64,000 nt of DNA from an uncultured Collinsella sp. (GCA_959602645.1 CAUGTZ010000004.1:1-64000); one strand, 5' to 3'. Shown: positions 40,555-49,260, counted from the first letter of the stretch. Made by a program: numbers and translations. Notes: generated by a model from the letters alone, not told the origin.

Positions 40555-41259
40555 CTACGGGCGCGGTGGCACCAAAACATCGTAGCGGACGGCCTTGCCC
40601 GCAAGCTGATAGCTCGGCTTAACGCCGGCAAGCAGCGGCCCCTTCATCGGCCGCTTGATAACAACCTTGCGCGGGTGTGGCGCAAGCGCAGCTTCGACCA
40701 GTGTCTCCTCATCGGCACACGGCTGCTCCAAATGGTGCAAAAGCTGGAACTTCTTTTTAACCGCTGCGCTCTTGGTGCGCTCGGGAAACATGGGATCCAG
40801 GTACACCACGTCGGGAGCCGCGAGCTCACCGCGCTCGACAAGCTCAGCCGTATGGCGAAGGCCAGCAATGCTGTCCTCACCCGCATGTAAGCGCATGCGC
40901 GCCACGGCAGCCGCAAGCGCCGGATCATCTGCCGCGCGATCCAAGGCATCCTTGAGGAGCGCCGCGATCACGCAATCCTGTTCATACAGATCGACGGTAA
41001 AGCCCGCAGCGGCCAGCAGCAGCGAATCCTCGCCAAAGCCTGCCGTGGCGTCAATCGCCCATGGGCTCTCGATGCCTTTTGTGCGCGCGGCCTTCACCAG
41101 CAGCTCTTGCTGCAGGCGGCCCTGCCTGAGCCGTGGAAGCATGCGGCCAAAATCGGCGCGCAGCCCCATCGCGCCGTCGGTGAGCGTGAGGCCCTCGGGG
41201 TTCCCGATCAGCTCAAGCCCCGCGGCCCGAGCAACAGAAAAGGGATCGACGACGCCCAT
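40555..41259 (-). CDS. rsmJ: 16S rRNA guanine-N2 methyltransferase RsmJ-like
   Basis: RsmJ methylates G1516 of 16S rRNA in E. coli. The 234-aa protein shows the family blocks LTDGAMGLRADF, AIDATAGFGEDSLLLAAAGF (SAM-binding), VYLDPMFPERTKSAAVKKKF and KRPMKGPLLAG. Length and order fit RsmJ/YhiQ. The ATG with AGGAG at 6-nt spacing was chosen. It is on the minus strand with a tiny ORF upstream. Confidence 0.85.
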   Translation of the reverse strand: MGVVDPFSVARAAGLELIGNPEGLTLTDGAMGLRADFGRMLPRLRQGRLQQELLVKAARTKGIESPWAIDATAGFGEDSLLLAAAGFTVDLYEQDCVIAALLKDALDRAADDPALAAAVARMRLHAGEDSIAGLRHTAELVERGELAAPDVVYLDPMFPERTKSAAVKKKFQLLHHLEQPCADEETLVEAALAPHPRKVVIKRPMKGPLLAGVKPSYQLAGKAVRYDVLVPPRP

Positions 41260-41322
41260 GGGCACTCCTTCACAAGCAAAACGGATACGCGGGCGCCGTT
41301 GATGTCAGCACCCAACCGTCCG

Positions 41323-41466
41323 CTATTGTCCCACATGCGACATGGCCCACAACATCCCAACGCAAAGCACCGCCATCAATCCCGTGCACACGGCAGCGAT
41401 CACGGAATCGCTCATGCGCCTTCCCAACGACCGCGGCTCGCGCGCTTGCCCTGTTCCATACATCAT
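41323..41466 (-). CDS. Small 47-aa single-span membrane protein
   Basis: The ORF starts ATG with AAGGAGGAGCC immediately upstream, one of the best ribosome sites in the window. It encodes a basic N-terminus (MMYGTGQAREPRSLGRR) followed by one hydrophobic segment (VIAAVCTGLMAVLCVGMLWA) and a short tail. It lies 63 bases before the rsmJ-like start on the same strand, so it may be cotranscribed. No family is recognised. The ribosome site and membrane segment support it. Confidence 0.6.
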   Translation of the reverse strand: MMYGTGQAREPRSLGRRMSDSVIAAVCTGLMAVLCVGMLWAMSHVGQ

Positions 41467-41600
41467 GGCTCCTCCTTAGACCAACTCCTTGTTACGCCCT
41501 CATCATCGCAGCGCCGTACATGAGCTGCCATCGATTTGACTTACGCCCAGCTTTCCTTTTTGAAAGGTTGGACCGTGCAGGCCCCAAGCGCCTTCAGGCG

Positions 41601-41727
41601 CATGCTTACCCTTCCCGCTCTCGGCGGCAGCGTCGTTAACACCGGTACCTTTGTCATCGTGGTGTACGAGCCGTTCTTTGTTCAGCAGGCTCACGCCGTT
41701 AAGGCCGAGAACAAGGATCGCCTGTAG
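41601..41727 (+). pseudogene. 3' fragment of a small membrane-protein gene
   Basis: The reading frame ends with FVIVVYEPFFVQQAH followed by AVKAENKDRL, clearly the C-terminus of the intact 133-aa protein at 47792-48193 (FVIVVYDLFFIQQAHDIKAE). Upstream of 41600 the similarity stops. The frame is open back to 41536, but that part is unrelated and no good start is seen. Confidence 0.8.
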
Positions 41728-41767
41728 GCACCCATCTCCCACAGCCCCCCGCAATCAAGCAACTAAA

Positions 41768-41802
41768 AAGGGCCGATCGCGTTACTGCGCGATCGGCCCT
41801 TT
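41768..41802. terminator. Terminator, left copy
   Basis: AAAGGGCCGATCGCG and its complement CGCGATCGGCCCTTT flank a short loop. It is equivalent to the terminator at 48233-48268. Confidence 0.8.
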
Positions 41803-41818
41803 ACGTTTGCCCAGATAA

Positions 41819-41855
41819 AACCTGCCAAAACAAACCTGTCCCTTTTTGGCAGGTT
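41819..41855. repeat. Palindromic element E6
   Basis: AACCTGCCAAAA is inverted around CAAACCTGTCCCT. It is almost identical to E7 at 48284-48320 and shares the CCTGTCCC core. Confidence 0.85.
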
Positions 41856-41856
41856 G

Positions 41857-41914
41857 TTAGCTGTGGCGGTACTCGGCGATGATGAAGTCGGTATCGGTCT
41901 GAAGGGTGTCCAGG
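41857..41914 (-). pseudogene. 3' fragment of an RlmA-like methyltransferase gene
   Basis: On the minus strand it encodes the end LDTLQTDTDFIIAEYRHS plus stop, one residue different from the intact enzyme at 48322-49137. It is a remnant left by the duplication. Confidence 0.8.
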
Positions 41915-42081
41915 ACCTAACGCCCATCGCAGCATGCTGACATCTATTTAGCAATAAAGTGCCCGATGCCGACAGATTTTATCCTCCGCCTCAACCCTTT
42001 GTTTACCTGCCGCTTCACGACTATTCCACAGTTACCCGTCCATATCATTAAAGAACTGAACAATCGTCGTGAGGAATGCAA
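41915..42081. other. Leader region of the SBP-MscS operon
   Basis: This is AT-richer than its surroundings, with stretches such as TATTTAGCAATAAAG and CCATATCATTAAAG that could provide promoter elements for the operon at 42082. No gene is seen. Confidence 0.35.
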
Positions 42082-42921
42082 ATGGACCATTCAGTCACAC
42101 GCCGAAATGCCTGCCGGCTGGCAATCTCGGCAACCGGAGCCGCACTTGCAGCCATGTTGCTACCAGCCTGCTCAAACGGCAATTCCGGCATGCCTGGCAA
42201 GGGCAAGCTGAGTGTAGGCGTCCGCTCGGATATCGTCGGGTTTAGCGAACGTAACCCCAACAACGGCAAGTACTACGGATTCGAAATCGACCTCACCAAC
42301 GAGCTGGCAAACCGTCTCGGTTATGGAGACTGTTCGTTTATAACCGTAACGCCCGAGACGCGCGAAGAAATGCTCTCGTCGGGAAAAGTCGATTGTCTGA
42401 TTGCTTGCTACTCGATAAGCGACGAACGCAAAAAGCTGTTTGACTTCTCTCCCGCCTATTACACCGATTCGGTAATTCTTGTTGTCGAAAACACATCGCT
42501 CATTCAATCCTTTTCCCAGCTTGAAGGCGGAACAATTGGCACGGTAGCCGGAACGAACGCCGCACCTCAACTTGCCGCGAAGTTTTTGGAACTGGGGCTT
42601 TCGGACGGCATACCCCGGCAACAGGATGCCGAGAGCGGCAGCATCGACTACGACACATGGCATCTAAGCCAATACGCGAGCTACGCCGAGCTTTCCCAAG
42701 CATTGGAAGCCGGCGACGTCGACGCCATGGCGACGGACGGCGCAATTGCCAAAACCTATCTCGATGGCGAGCGCACCGTCCTGCCCGATTTTGGCATCAA
42801 CCCACAGCGTTATGCCGTCGCAACGAAGAAGGGCTCTGAGCTTTCGCCTAAGATTGCCGCCGAAGTGCGCTCAATGCTCAAAGACAAAACAGTCGATAAG
42901 CTCATCAATAAATGGAACTAA
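42082..42921 (+). CDS. Family-3 solute-binding lipoprotein (amino-acid type), coupled to an MscS channel
   Basis: The 279-aa protein has a twin-Arg-like N-terminus (VTRRNACRLAI), a hydrophobic stretch and the lipobox LLPAC with lipidated Cys30. The SBP_bac_3 fold follows: LSVGVRSDIVGFSERNPNNG, YYGFEIDLTNELANRLGY, MLSSGKVDCLIACYSISDER, FDFSPAYYTDSVIL and the C-terminal YAVATKKGSEL. It would bind a small polar ligand at the outer membrane face. No ABC permease or ATPase gene is nearby. Instead the Cache-MscS gene starts 12 bases after its stop. The ATG six bases after GAGGA was chosen. Confidence 0.9.
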   Translation: MDHSVTRRNACRLAISATGAALAAMLLPACSNGNSGMPGKGKLSVGVRSDIVGFSERNPNNGKYYGFEIDLTNELANRLGYGDCSFITVTPETREEMLSSGKVDCLIACYSISDERKKLFDFSPAYYTDSVILVVENTSLIQSFSQLEGGTIGTVAGTNAAPQLAAKFLELGLSDGIPRQQDAESGSIDYDTWHLSQYASYAELSQALEAGDVDAMATDGAIAKTYLDGERTVLPDFGINPQRYAVATKKGSELSPKIAAEVRSMLKDKTVDKLINKWN

Positions 42922-42933
42922 GGGAGCCTACCC

Positions 42934-45900
42934 ATGTCCAAGCGATTAAAAAAGAAGTCTGTGGCGCTTGCCGTTGCCGTAACCGTCTGCGCATTGGCGA
43001 TGGGACTCCTACTCGCCTCGATGCAAACGCGTCTATCGCAAGAGGAATACGCTCTGGAATTTGATCGCGTTGCCGCCGAACTCCCCGATCTCGTTAAAAC
43101 GGCTCGGGCGGAAACGAAAGACAACACCCAAACATTTGATGACCTGTATCGCACGCGCGCCGCAAGCATCGCATTTATGGCGGCTAACGATGCCGGTTAC
43201 GAAGCGACCGATGTCAAAATGGCCGAACTCAAGGACCTGCTCAAGGTCGATAACGTTCTCGTCGCCCGACGCGACGGCTCTATCATCGCCAAGGCAGCTG
43301 ACACCAAAGCCGATTTTAGCCGCGCCCGCTTCAACCAGCTACGTCAGTGCTTCGAGACCGGCAAGCCCTCCGATCCGGTTGAGGTCGATCTTCCCGATCA
43401 AGACTGGCTCATGCGATACTATGCCGCCAAAATCGATGACGACACCATGGCCATCGTAGAACAAAATCCCCGAGAGCTGCACGCCCTTGTCAAGGACACC
43501 GGATCGACCGAGAGCATGCTCAAGAACATCTCACTCGGCAGCCACGGATTTGTCCTCGCCGTATCGGCAAAAACGCATCTGATCACCTACCATCCCGACC
43601 AGAACATGATAGGTACCGATGCACTCGACAACGGCATCGATATTAGCAATCTTGAGGACGGCAAAACATTCTTCACTTCCGTCAAGAACACAAGCCTGTA
43701 CTGTCGCGTCAAGTTGGTCGATGACACCTATTACATTCTCGCCATTCCCGAAAGCGACACCGCCACCGCACGCAACATCACCGTGGGCGTCATCCTCTTT
43801 GCCTTCATCGCAATCGTCGCCGCCGTGGCGCTCTATGACCTGTTTGTCCTTGCGGATGACGAGCATAGCGACCAAGGCGATCACGAATACGTCAAGATCG
43901 GTCGCAACCTTAGGTTTAACCCCGCCGTGGGCAGGCGCGCAACAGCCTTGTCCGTTGCAGGACTCGTCTTGCTCCTGGCGGTAACCTTCTATATGCAAAC
44001 GCTCTTTGCCCTTTCGAGCCAAGCGACGGTCAATCGAGAGCGCGTAGAGCAGATTGATCAAACGCTCAAAAACAATGCAATGCGCGAGGATGAACTTACG
44101 AGGCAATATAGTGACCACTACGCCACTACCTGCCATATTATCGCCTACATCGTTGAGCACAATCCAGAGCTCGCCACGCGAGCCGATCTGCACAGCTTGG
44201 CAGAAACGCTTGGCGTCGAGTCAATTTACCTCTACGACGGCGACGGCAATATGACGAGCTCGAGCACGTCACAACGATCCTATAGTCTTTCGACCAAGTA
44301 CGGCGACTCCTCCTACGAGTTCCGCTCGCTTTTGGGCGGCAAGGATGAGTATATACAGCCCCTCTCTATCAACAGAACCACTGGCGAGACATATCAGTAC
44401 ATCGGCGTCGCACTCTACGATCAAGATGGCATTGCAGACGGAATCGCTCAGATTGCCGTGCGCCCTATGCGCTTAGAAGAAATGCTCAAGAGCACCAAGA
44501 TCGGCGTGGTGCTCGACGGCATCAAGGCGGGCGCCGGAGGCTTCGCCTTTGCAATCGAGAAAAAAGACGGCACCGTTGCATATCATCCCAACAATCTTCT
44601 TATGGGGAAAAAGGCGTCCGAAATAGGACTGGCTGACGAGCACCTTGCAGACGGCTTTAGCGATTTCATTTACATCGACAACCAGAAACTCTACGCCTCC
44701 TGCCTAGAGACTGACGACTATTACGTTTACGTCGCGGCACCCGAAGACTCTTTTATGCACCAGCGCGTTCCGCTCACCATCGCAACCGGAATCATCGCCG
44801 CCATATGCTTTGTCCTTATCTACCCTCTGCTGACACTCGACACTATAAGAGTCGAAGAAAAACGTTCGAAGCGCGAAGACGATTTCACGGCAAGACGGCA
44901 CAACATCACAGTCACGACATCCGACGGCCGTATCAAGCACAGCGAAAGTGCCATTGGCCGATGGCTCAACATTTCCTTTAAATGGGAAGACAAAACCCCC
45001 GAGCAAAAACTCGGCACGGTCCTTAGATGGTTTACCGGTATCGGAGTGTTTATCGTCTTTTTGGCCGTCTTGTTTAAAGACACTCTATTTGGCCCGCGTT
45101 CGGTATTCACCTACATTCTGGGCAATGACTGGCAGCGCGGTCTCAACATATTCGCGCTCACCGCTTCAATCATGTACGCCTGTGTGGCGCTCACAGTGTG
45201 CGCAATCGCACAGTCGCTTCTTCGCATGTTGTCCAACGTGCTTGGCGCGCGCGGCGAGACGATATGCCGACTTCTCTCGAGCCTGACAAAATACGGAACC
45301 CTCATCGCCATGCTCTATTGGTGCCTAGGCGTTTTGGGTGTCGACACCGCAACGCTTTTGGCCTCGGCAGGCATCATTACACTCGCGGTCTCCTTTGGAG
45401 CCAAAGACCTCATCACGGATATCTTGTGCGGGCTCTTTATTATCTTTGAAGGCGAGTTCCGCGTTGGAGACGTCATCTCGGTTGGCGGCAATACCGGCAC
45501 CGTTATGGAAATTGGCGTGCGAACCACAAAGATCAATGACGGCAACGGCAATGTTCTACTGCTGCGCAATAGCTCGATTTCGAATGTCACCAATATGACC
45601 AAACTTAATTCTTACGCCATCATGGACATCACCATACCGGTGGGAGAATCTCTACCCTATGTCGAAAAGGTGCTTAAAGACGAGCTCAAAAGTGTGCATG
45701 ACCGCGTTCCCGCCATTATCGAAGGCCCCTTCTACAAGGGCGTGGTCGACCTTAGCAGTACCGCTATGACCATTCGCGTTGTCGCCACCTGCAAGGAGAC
45801 AGACCGCGGCAGCGTCATGCGCTCTTTGCGCCGCGAGGTAAAGCTTATGCTTTCCCGCCGCGACATCGCCCCCTATCAACTCGTTTTCGATCATTGCGAT

Positions 45901-46017
45901 GCCGTTGAGTCCGCTCCAAAGGCAGCTACCGCCGAGGAACTCGCCGAAGCGGACGAGTTTAACGAAGAACAGAAACTCGCCTCGCAAGATCTGGGCAACG
46001 AACCCCTCAATCAGTAA
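42934..46017 (+). CDS. MscS-family channel with two extracellular Cache-like sensor modules
   Basis: The 1027-aa protein has, in order: a membrane span (residues ~8-28), a first extracellular sensor (~30-280, with SLGSHGFVLAVSAKTHLITY and HPDQNMIG), a span (~285-305) and another span (~337-360). A second sensor follows (~365-605, with KAGAGGFAFAIEKKDGTVAY and HPNNLLMGKKASEIG), then a span (~611-637), more spans and a complete MscS core. The core includes pore helix LLASAGIITLAVSFGAKDLI near residue 805 and beta domain GEFRVGDVISVGGNTGTVME. The paired HP...G motifs are typical of dCache membrane-proximal lobes. The channel may be gated by ligand, perhaps presented by the upstream lipoprotein. 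The ATG follows AAGGGAG. Far larger than MscS (286 aa in E. coli). Confidence 0.88.
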   Translation: MSKRLKKKSVALAVAVTVCALAMGLLLASMQTRLSQEEYALEFDRVAAELPDLVKTARAETKDNTQTFDDLYRTRAASIAFMAANDAGYEATDVKMAELKDLLKVDNVLVARRDGSIIAKAADTKADFSRARFNQLRQCFETGKPSDPVEVDLPDQDWLMRYYAAKIDDDTMAIVEQNPRELHALVKDTGSTESMLKNISLGSHGFVLAVSAKTHLITYHPDQNMIGTDALDNGIDISNLEDGKTFFTSVKNTSLYCRVKLVDDTYYILAIPESDTATARNITVGVILFAFIAIVAAVALYDLFVLADDEHSDQGDHEYVKIGRNLRFNPAVGRRATALSVAGLVLLLAVTFYMQTLFALSSQATVNRERVEQIDQTLKNNAMREDELTRQYSDHYATTCHIIAYIVEHNPELATRADLHSLAETLGVESIYLYDGDGNMTSSSTSQRSYSLSTKYGDSSYEFRSLLGGKDEYIQPLSINRTTGETYQYIGVALYDQDGIADGIAQIAVRPMRLEEMLKSTKIGVVLDGIKAGAGGFAFAIEKKDGTVAYHPNNLLMGKKASEIGLADEHLADGFSDFIYIDNQKLYASCLETDDYYVYVAAPEDSFMHQRVPLTIATGIIAAICFVLIYPLLTLDTIRVEEKRSKREDDFTARRHNITVTTSDGRIKHSESAIGRWLNISFKWEDKTPEQKLGTVLRWFTGIGVFIVFLAVLFKDTLFGPRSVFTYILGNDWQRGLNIFALTASIMYACVALTVCAIAQSLLRMLSNVLGARGETICRLLSSLTKYGTLIAMLYWCLGVLGVDTATLLASAGIITLAVSFGAKDLITDILCGLFIIFEGEFRVGDVISVGGNTGTVMEIGVRTTKINDGNGNVLLLRNSSISNVTNMTKLNSYAIMDITIPVGESLPYVEKVLKDELKSVHDRVPAIIEGPFYKGVVDLSSTAMTIRVVATCKETDRGSVMRSLRREVKLMLSRRDIAPYQLVFDHCDAVESAPKAATAEELAEADEFNEEQKLASQDLGNEPLNQ

Positions 46018-46077
46018 TTCATGGCGCCAGGCAATACGTGCACGGTGCCATAACGGCTCAAGGGAAAGGAACTGAAC

Positions 46078-46476
46078 ATGAGCAACAACCGTAAAGTCCT
46101 AAAGGTCATGTCCATCATCTATCTATTGGGAGGTATTTTTAGCATCGCCGCGGGAGCGTTGGCACTCACTGCGGCTTCGGGCGACGCCAGCGGCGACCTC
46201 TCGGTTTACAGCGTTGTCGTCATCGTGATGGGCATCGTCGAAATCATCGCTGCCATATTGGGCATCCGTGCCTCAAATAACCCCAGCAAGATTGGCATCG
46301 TTTGGGTCTGGGCTATCATTTGCCTAGCATGCGCCGTTGTGAGCCTGCTGCTTTCCGAGCCCTTCTTGGGCGGAGTCGGCACCAGCGCCACCGATGTCAC
46401 CGCCGTGGTCGTAAGTGCCGTGTACTTCGTTTTCGCCAACCGCGTTAAAAAGGAAAGCCAGGAGCGCCTGAGCTAG
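46078..46476 (+). CDS. Small four-span membrane protein, paralogue of the 47792 protein
   Basis: The 132-aa protein begins NNRKVLKVMSIIYLLGGIFS and has four hydrophobic segments and a Lys/Glu-rich C-terminus. It is similar in layout to the 133-aa protein at 47792-48193 (YTRKTLKVLALIYFVLGIAS). The family has no function known to me. It follows the MscS gene by 60 bases with its own AAAGGA site, so it may belong to the same transcript. Confidence 0.75.
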   Translation: MSNNRKVLKVMSIIYLLGGIFSIAAGALALTAASGDASGDLSVYSVVVIVMGIVEIIAAILGIRASNNPSKIGIVWVWAIICLACAVVSLLLSEPFLGGVGTSATDVTAVVVSAVYFVFANRVKKESQERLS

Positions 46477-46512
46477 GCAACGGGCTCAACTATACAAAGC
46501 GCCACGCATAAA

Positions 46513-46556
46513 AACCGCCCTCCGTTTCTCAGACAGACGAGAAACGGAGGGCGGTC
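46513..46556 (-). terminator. Terminator of the LysR gene
   Basis: An 18-bp stem (ACCGCCCTCCGTTTCTC and complement) with an 8-nt loop is followed on the minus strand by TTTTTATG. It may also stop plus-strand readthrough. Confidence 0.85.
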
Positions 46557-46660
46557 TGCTATTGATGGCGTTTGCGTTCATTCGATTGCGACACACGGCA
46601 CAATCGACAGTATGTCGTCAGGCAGCAAAGCCGACAGCGGCGAGCGCATCGACGGATATG

Positions 46661-47599
46661 CTAGCGAGCGGCGGACCCGTTGGCGCAACCCACCATGCGA
46701 ATCAAGTAGTTTTCTACGACGTGATAAGCTTGGGGTTTTTCATCTTTAAGGGAAACTAGGCACACCGGAACTGTCAGGGCCCCTTTACCCGCAATGGGGA
46801 CAACCTCAAACCCGCTAGCAATCTGACCGGGAACGGGAAGAATCGCATTTAAGAAAAAGCCGTGCTCTGCCACCAAAAACGACCCAAATTGAGCGGGGCC
46901 ATCGATAATGCGCGTCTCACCAAGGACACCGCGGCTTTCGTACTGCCAAAAAATCGAATTATTAAAGTTATCAAACGCAGCCGACTGTCCTGCCGGATAT
47001 GAGCTCAAATCAGCCACAGTCACAAAAGGCCTCTTAGCGAACGGATGGCCGGCGGCGACGACAATACCCGTGGGCAGGGTTCCCAGCTGCTCGCAATCAT
47101 CATTGGTATTGTCATATGTGCCCACCGTAAGCAAGGCGTCGAGGTCACCCTGCTCGAGCTCCTGCTGAGCGATCCCGGGATGCACGGCACAAAACTTCAC
47201 GCGCACGCGGGCACCACGCATGATAAGCGCAGACAACCCCTTATATAGCTTATCGTCGTTATCGAGTGCGGGAACGCACAGGCCAATCGAGAGTTCCGGC
47301 ATCGCTTGCGCCCCAGAGGCCGACGGGACGGTCAGGTCGCATCCAAACGGATCAAAGTTTTCAACCTCACGATACGCCTCGACGGCGTTGTGAGCCTTGG
47401 CATAAAAGCTACGGGCGGCCCGAGTCGGCTTTACGCCACTATTTCCACGCTCAAAAAACTGAACGTTAAACAACTGCTCGAGCTCGCTAATTGACTTGGA
47501 AATGGCCTGGACGGTCACGTTGCACTGGTGTGCCGCAGCGGTAAAACTCTTCGTCTCAAATACGGCGATAAAATAGCCAACCTGCTTGATATTCACCAT
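46661..47599 (-). CDS. LysR-family regulator
   Basis: The 312-aa protein has the LysR HTH (VNIKQVGYFIAVFETKSFTA, VTVQAISKSISELEQLFNVQ) and a C-terminal effector domain. It is transcribed toward the SBP-MscS operon, ending 185 bases beyond the small membrane-protein gene, and away from the paralogue at 47792. A target cannot be assigned from the sequence. Whether it starts at ATG or the next GTG is uncertain, as GAGGTGA lies very close. Confidence 0.87.
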   Translation of the reverse strand: MVNIKQVGYFIAVFETKSFTAAAHQCNVTVQAISKSISELEQLFNVQFFERGNSGVKPTRAARSFYAKAHNAVEAYREVENFDPFGCDLTVPSASGAQAMPELSIGLCVPALDNDDKLYKGLSALIMRGARVRVKFCAVHPGIAQQELEQGDLDALLTVGTYDNTNDDCEQLGTLPTGIVVAAGHPFAKRPFVTVADLSSYPAGQSAAFDNFNNSIFWQYESRGVLGETRIIDGPAQFGSFLVAEHGFFLNAILPVPGQIASGFEVVPIAGKGALTVPVCLVSLKDEKPQAYHVVENYLIRMVGCANGSAAR

Positions 47600-47791
47600 T
47601 CACCTCAAATAAATGCACAGTATGATCCAGTTAAGTAAAAACCTAGCACAACGCAAGTGCCGGCATGTCGCGAACGGAGCGTTCAACTATTGGATGAACG
47701 TACGCAGCGCCTTGTTGAATTACAATATGCTTCGCGACATGCGCCATGCATGCGCATCAAATACGTCATGTCCACTTCGAAAGGACCAGCC

Positions 47792-48193
47792 ATGAGCTAC
47801 ACTCGCAAGACACTCAAAGTCCTTGCCCTCATTTACTTTGTTTTGGGCATCGCCAGCCTCGTCATCGCCGGCGTCGGCATCGCCAAGGGCAGCCTCGATT
47901 CCACGTACGGGTCGAACGCCATGCTCGCCGCGGCCGTACTTGTCATCAAGGGTCTTGTCGATCTTGCCGCAGGTGTTGCGGGCATCAAGGGCGCCAACAA
48001 GCCTTCGCAGGTGGATGGTGCGTTTAAGCTCGGCATCGTCGCCGCAATCGCCACGATTGCGCAGGCCGTGCTCACGCTTCCCGCGTTTGGCGGCGACGCC
48101 ATCAACTTTGGCGCCTTTGTCATCGTGGTGTACGACCTGTTCTTTATTCAGCAGGCACACGACATTAAGGCCGAGAACAAGGACCGCCTGTAA
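47792..48193 (+). CDS. Small four-span membrane protein
   Basis: The 133-aa protein starts SYTRKTLKVLALIYFVLGIA and ends FIQQAHDIKAENKDRL, with four hydrophobic segments between. It is a paralogue of 46078-46476, and a 3' fragment of a third copy is at 41601-41727. The ATG with AAAGGA upstream was chosen over a 45-codon extension. The function is unknown. Confidence 0.78.
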   Translation: MSYTRKTLKVLALIYFVLGIASLVIAGVGIAKGSLDSTYGSNAMLAAAVLVIKGLVDLAAGVAGIKGANKPSQVDGAFKLGIVAAIATIAQAVLTLPAFGGDAINFGAFVIVVYDLFFIQQAHDIKAENKDRL

Positions 48194-48232
48194 GCGCTCG
48201 CTTCTCATAACCTTTGTAGCCAAGCAACTAAA

Positions 48233-48268
48233 AAGGGCCGATCGCGCATCTCCGCGGTCGGCCCTTTA
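48233..48268. terminator. Terminator, right copy
   Basis: AAAGGGCCGA and TCGGCCCTTT flank a GC-rich loop, between convergent genes. The stem is less perfect than in the left copy. Confidence 0.8.
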
Positions 48269-48283
48269 CGTTTGCCCAGATAA

Positions 48284-48320
48284 AACCTGCCAAAATAAAC
48301 CTGTCCCTTTTTGGCAGGTT
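48284..48320. repeat. Palindromic element E7
   Basis: AACCTGCCAAAA is inverted around TAAACCTGTCCCT. The stop codon of the RlmA-like gene begins one base after it. Confidence 0.85.
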
Positions 48321-48321
48321 G

Positions 48322-49137
48322 TTAGCTGTGACGGTACTCGGCAATGATGAAGTCGATATCGGTCTGAAGGGTGTCCAGGTTTGCCAGGCGCTCTTTATCG
48401 GCAGGGCGCGTGCGGTAGTAGTACGGCGTCATCTGGAACACCGCCTCGATGTCGGCCTGCGTCTGGAGCGTAATGTTCGCAGATACCCGTTGCGTTCCCA
48501 CCAACTCGAGCTCGGTCGTCTTCGGCGGCTTCTCATCGTTGAGATATGGCGTGTCGTAGAGCACCTCCTTGAGCCCAAACAGATGCCGAGCACCCGGCAC
48601 CACGGTGTAGAGCGAGCCCTCGGGCGCCAGCACGCGGGCAAATTCACGCTCGTTAAAGGGGGCGAAGAGCTCGGTCACCATATCGAAGGCGCCATCAGCC
48701 ACGGGGATATCCTTCATGTTGGCCACGAAATAGGTCGCATCGCCGCGCTTGGCAGCCAGGCGCACCATCTCTTTGCCCAAGTCGAACCCGAAAGCCTCCA
48801 CGCCCGGCACCGCACCCATGGCGCTCGTGTAGTAGCCCTCGCCGCAGCAAATATCGAGCAAGGTCACGGGAGCGTCCGCAGACGCCAAACGCCCGGACAC
48901 CCGCTCGCGCACCAGCTCGACCATCGCATCGCGCAACGGCGCATAGTAACCGCGGTTAAGAAAGTCACGACGGCTGCGCGCCTGCGACTTGGGATCGCCC
49001 ATGGAGTCGCCGCTCTTGGACGAGCGCAGCAAATATAGATAGCCCTCGCGCGCACGGTCAAACCGGTGTCCGCCCGCGCATGCAGCACCGCGCTCGTCGT
49101 CCACCAATGGCTTATGGCAAACGGGACACAACAACAT
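48322..49137 (-). CDS. RlmA-like rRNA guanine-N1 methyltransferase
   Basis: The 271-aa protein has an N-terminal zinc ribbon (LLCPVCHKPLV, then CAGGHRFDRAREGYLYLL) followed by a SAM-binding domain (VTLLDICCGEGYYTSAM, GFDLGKEMVRLAAKR). This is the RlmA(I/II) architecture that methylates G745/G748 of 23S rRNA. RlmA(II) activity affects macrolide/tylosin sensitivity in some bacteria. The site specificity here is not visible. AAGGAG lies before the ATG. The 3' end is duplicated at 41857. Confidence 0.85.
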   Translation of the reverse strand: MLLCPVCHKPLVDDERGAACAGGHRFDRAREGYLYLLRSSKSGDSMGDPKSQARSRRDFLNRGYYAPLRDAMVELVRERVSGRLASADAPVTLLDICCGEGYYTSAMGAVPGVEAFGFDLGKEMVRLAAKRGDATYFVANMKDIPVADGAFDMVTELFAPFNEREFARVLAPEGSLYTVVPGARHLFGLKEVLYDTPYLNDEKPPKTTELELVGTQRVSANITLQTQADIEAVFQMTPYYYRTRPADKERLANLDTLQTDIDFIIAEYRHS

Positions 49138-49193
49138 GGCAACTCCTTAGCGCGGACAACACAACGCCCACCATTGTCGCACGCCTTCCCCAC

Positions 49194-49260
49194 CTAGTCA
49201 TTGGGGACGTTCTTGAATGACTAGTCGTTTAAGAACGTCCCCAACGACCAAATGACTAGT
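49194..49260. repeat. Palindromic element E8
   Basis: TTGGGGACGTTCTT and its complement lie around a 16-nt loop, with outer ACTAGTCATT/AATGACTAGT arms. It is a larger member of the family, with a GGGGACGTTC core. Confidence 0.75.

Larger units (their letters stand above)
41601..41914. repeat. Direct repeat, left copy (3'-end junction scar)
   Basis: This ~313-bp segment matches 48067-48379 in the same orientation. It contains the end of a small membrane-protein gene, a terminator, a palindromic element and the end of a methyltransferase gene. In this copy both genes are only fragments. Confidence 0.88.
48067..48379. repeat. Direct repeat, right copy
   Basis: This is the intact parent of the scar at 41601-41914. 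It spans the convergent 3' ends of the small membrane-protein gene and the RlmA-like gene, with their terminator and palindromic element E7. Confidence 0.88.

Noticed and set aside
42082..42921. Part of an ABC amino-acid importer
   Set aside because: No permease or ATPase gene follows. The next gene is a channel.
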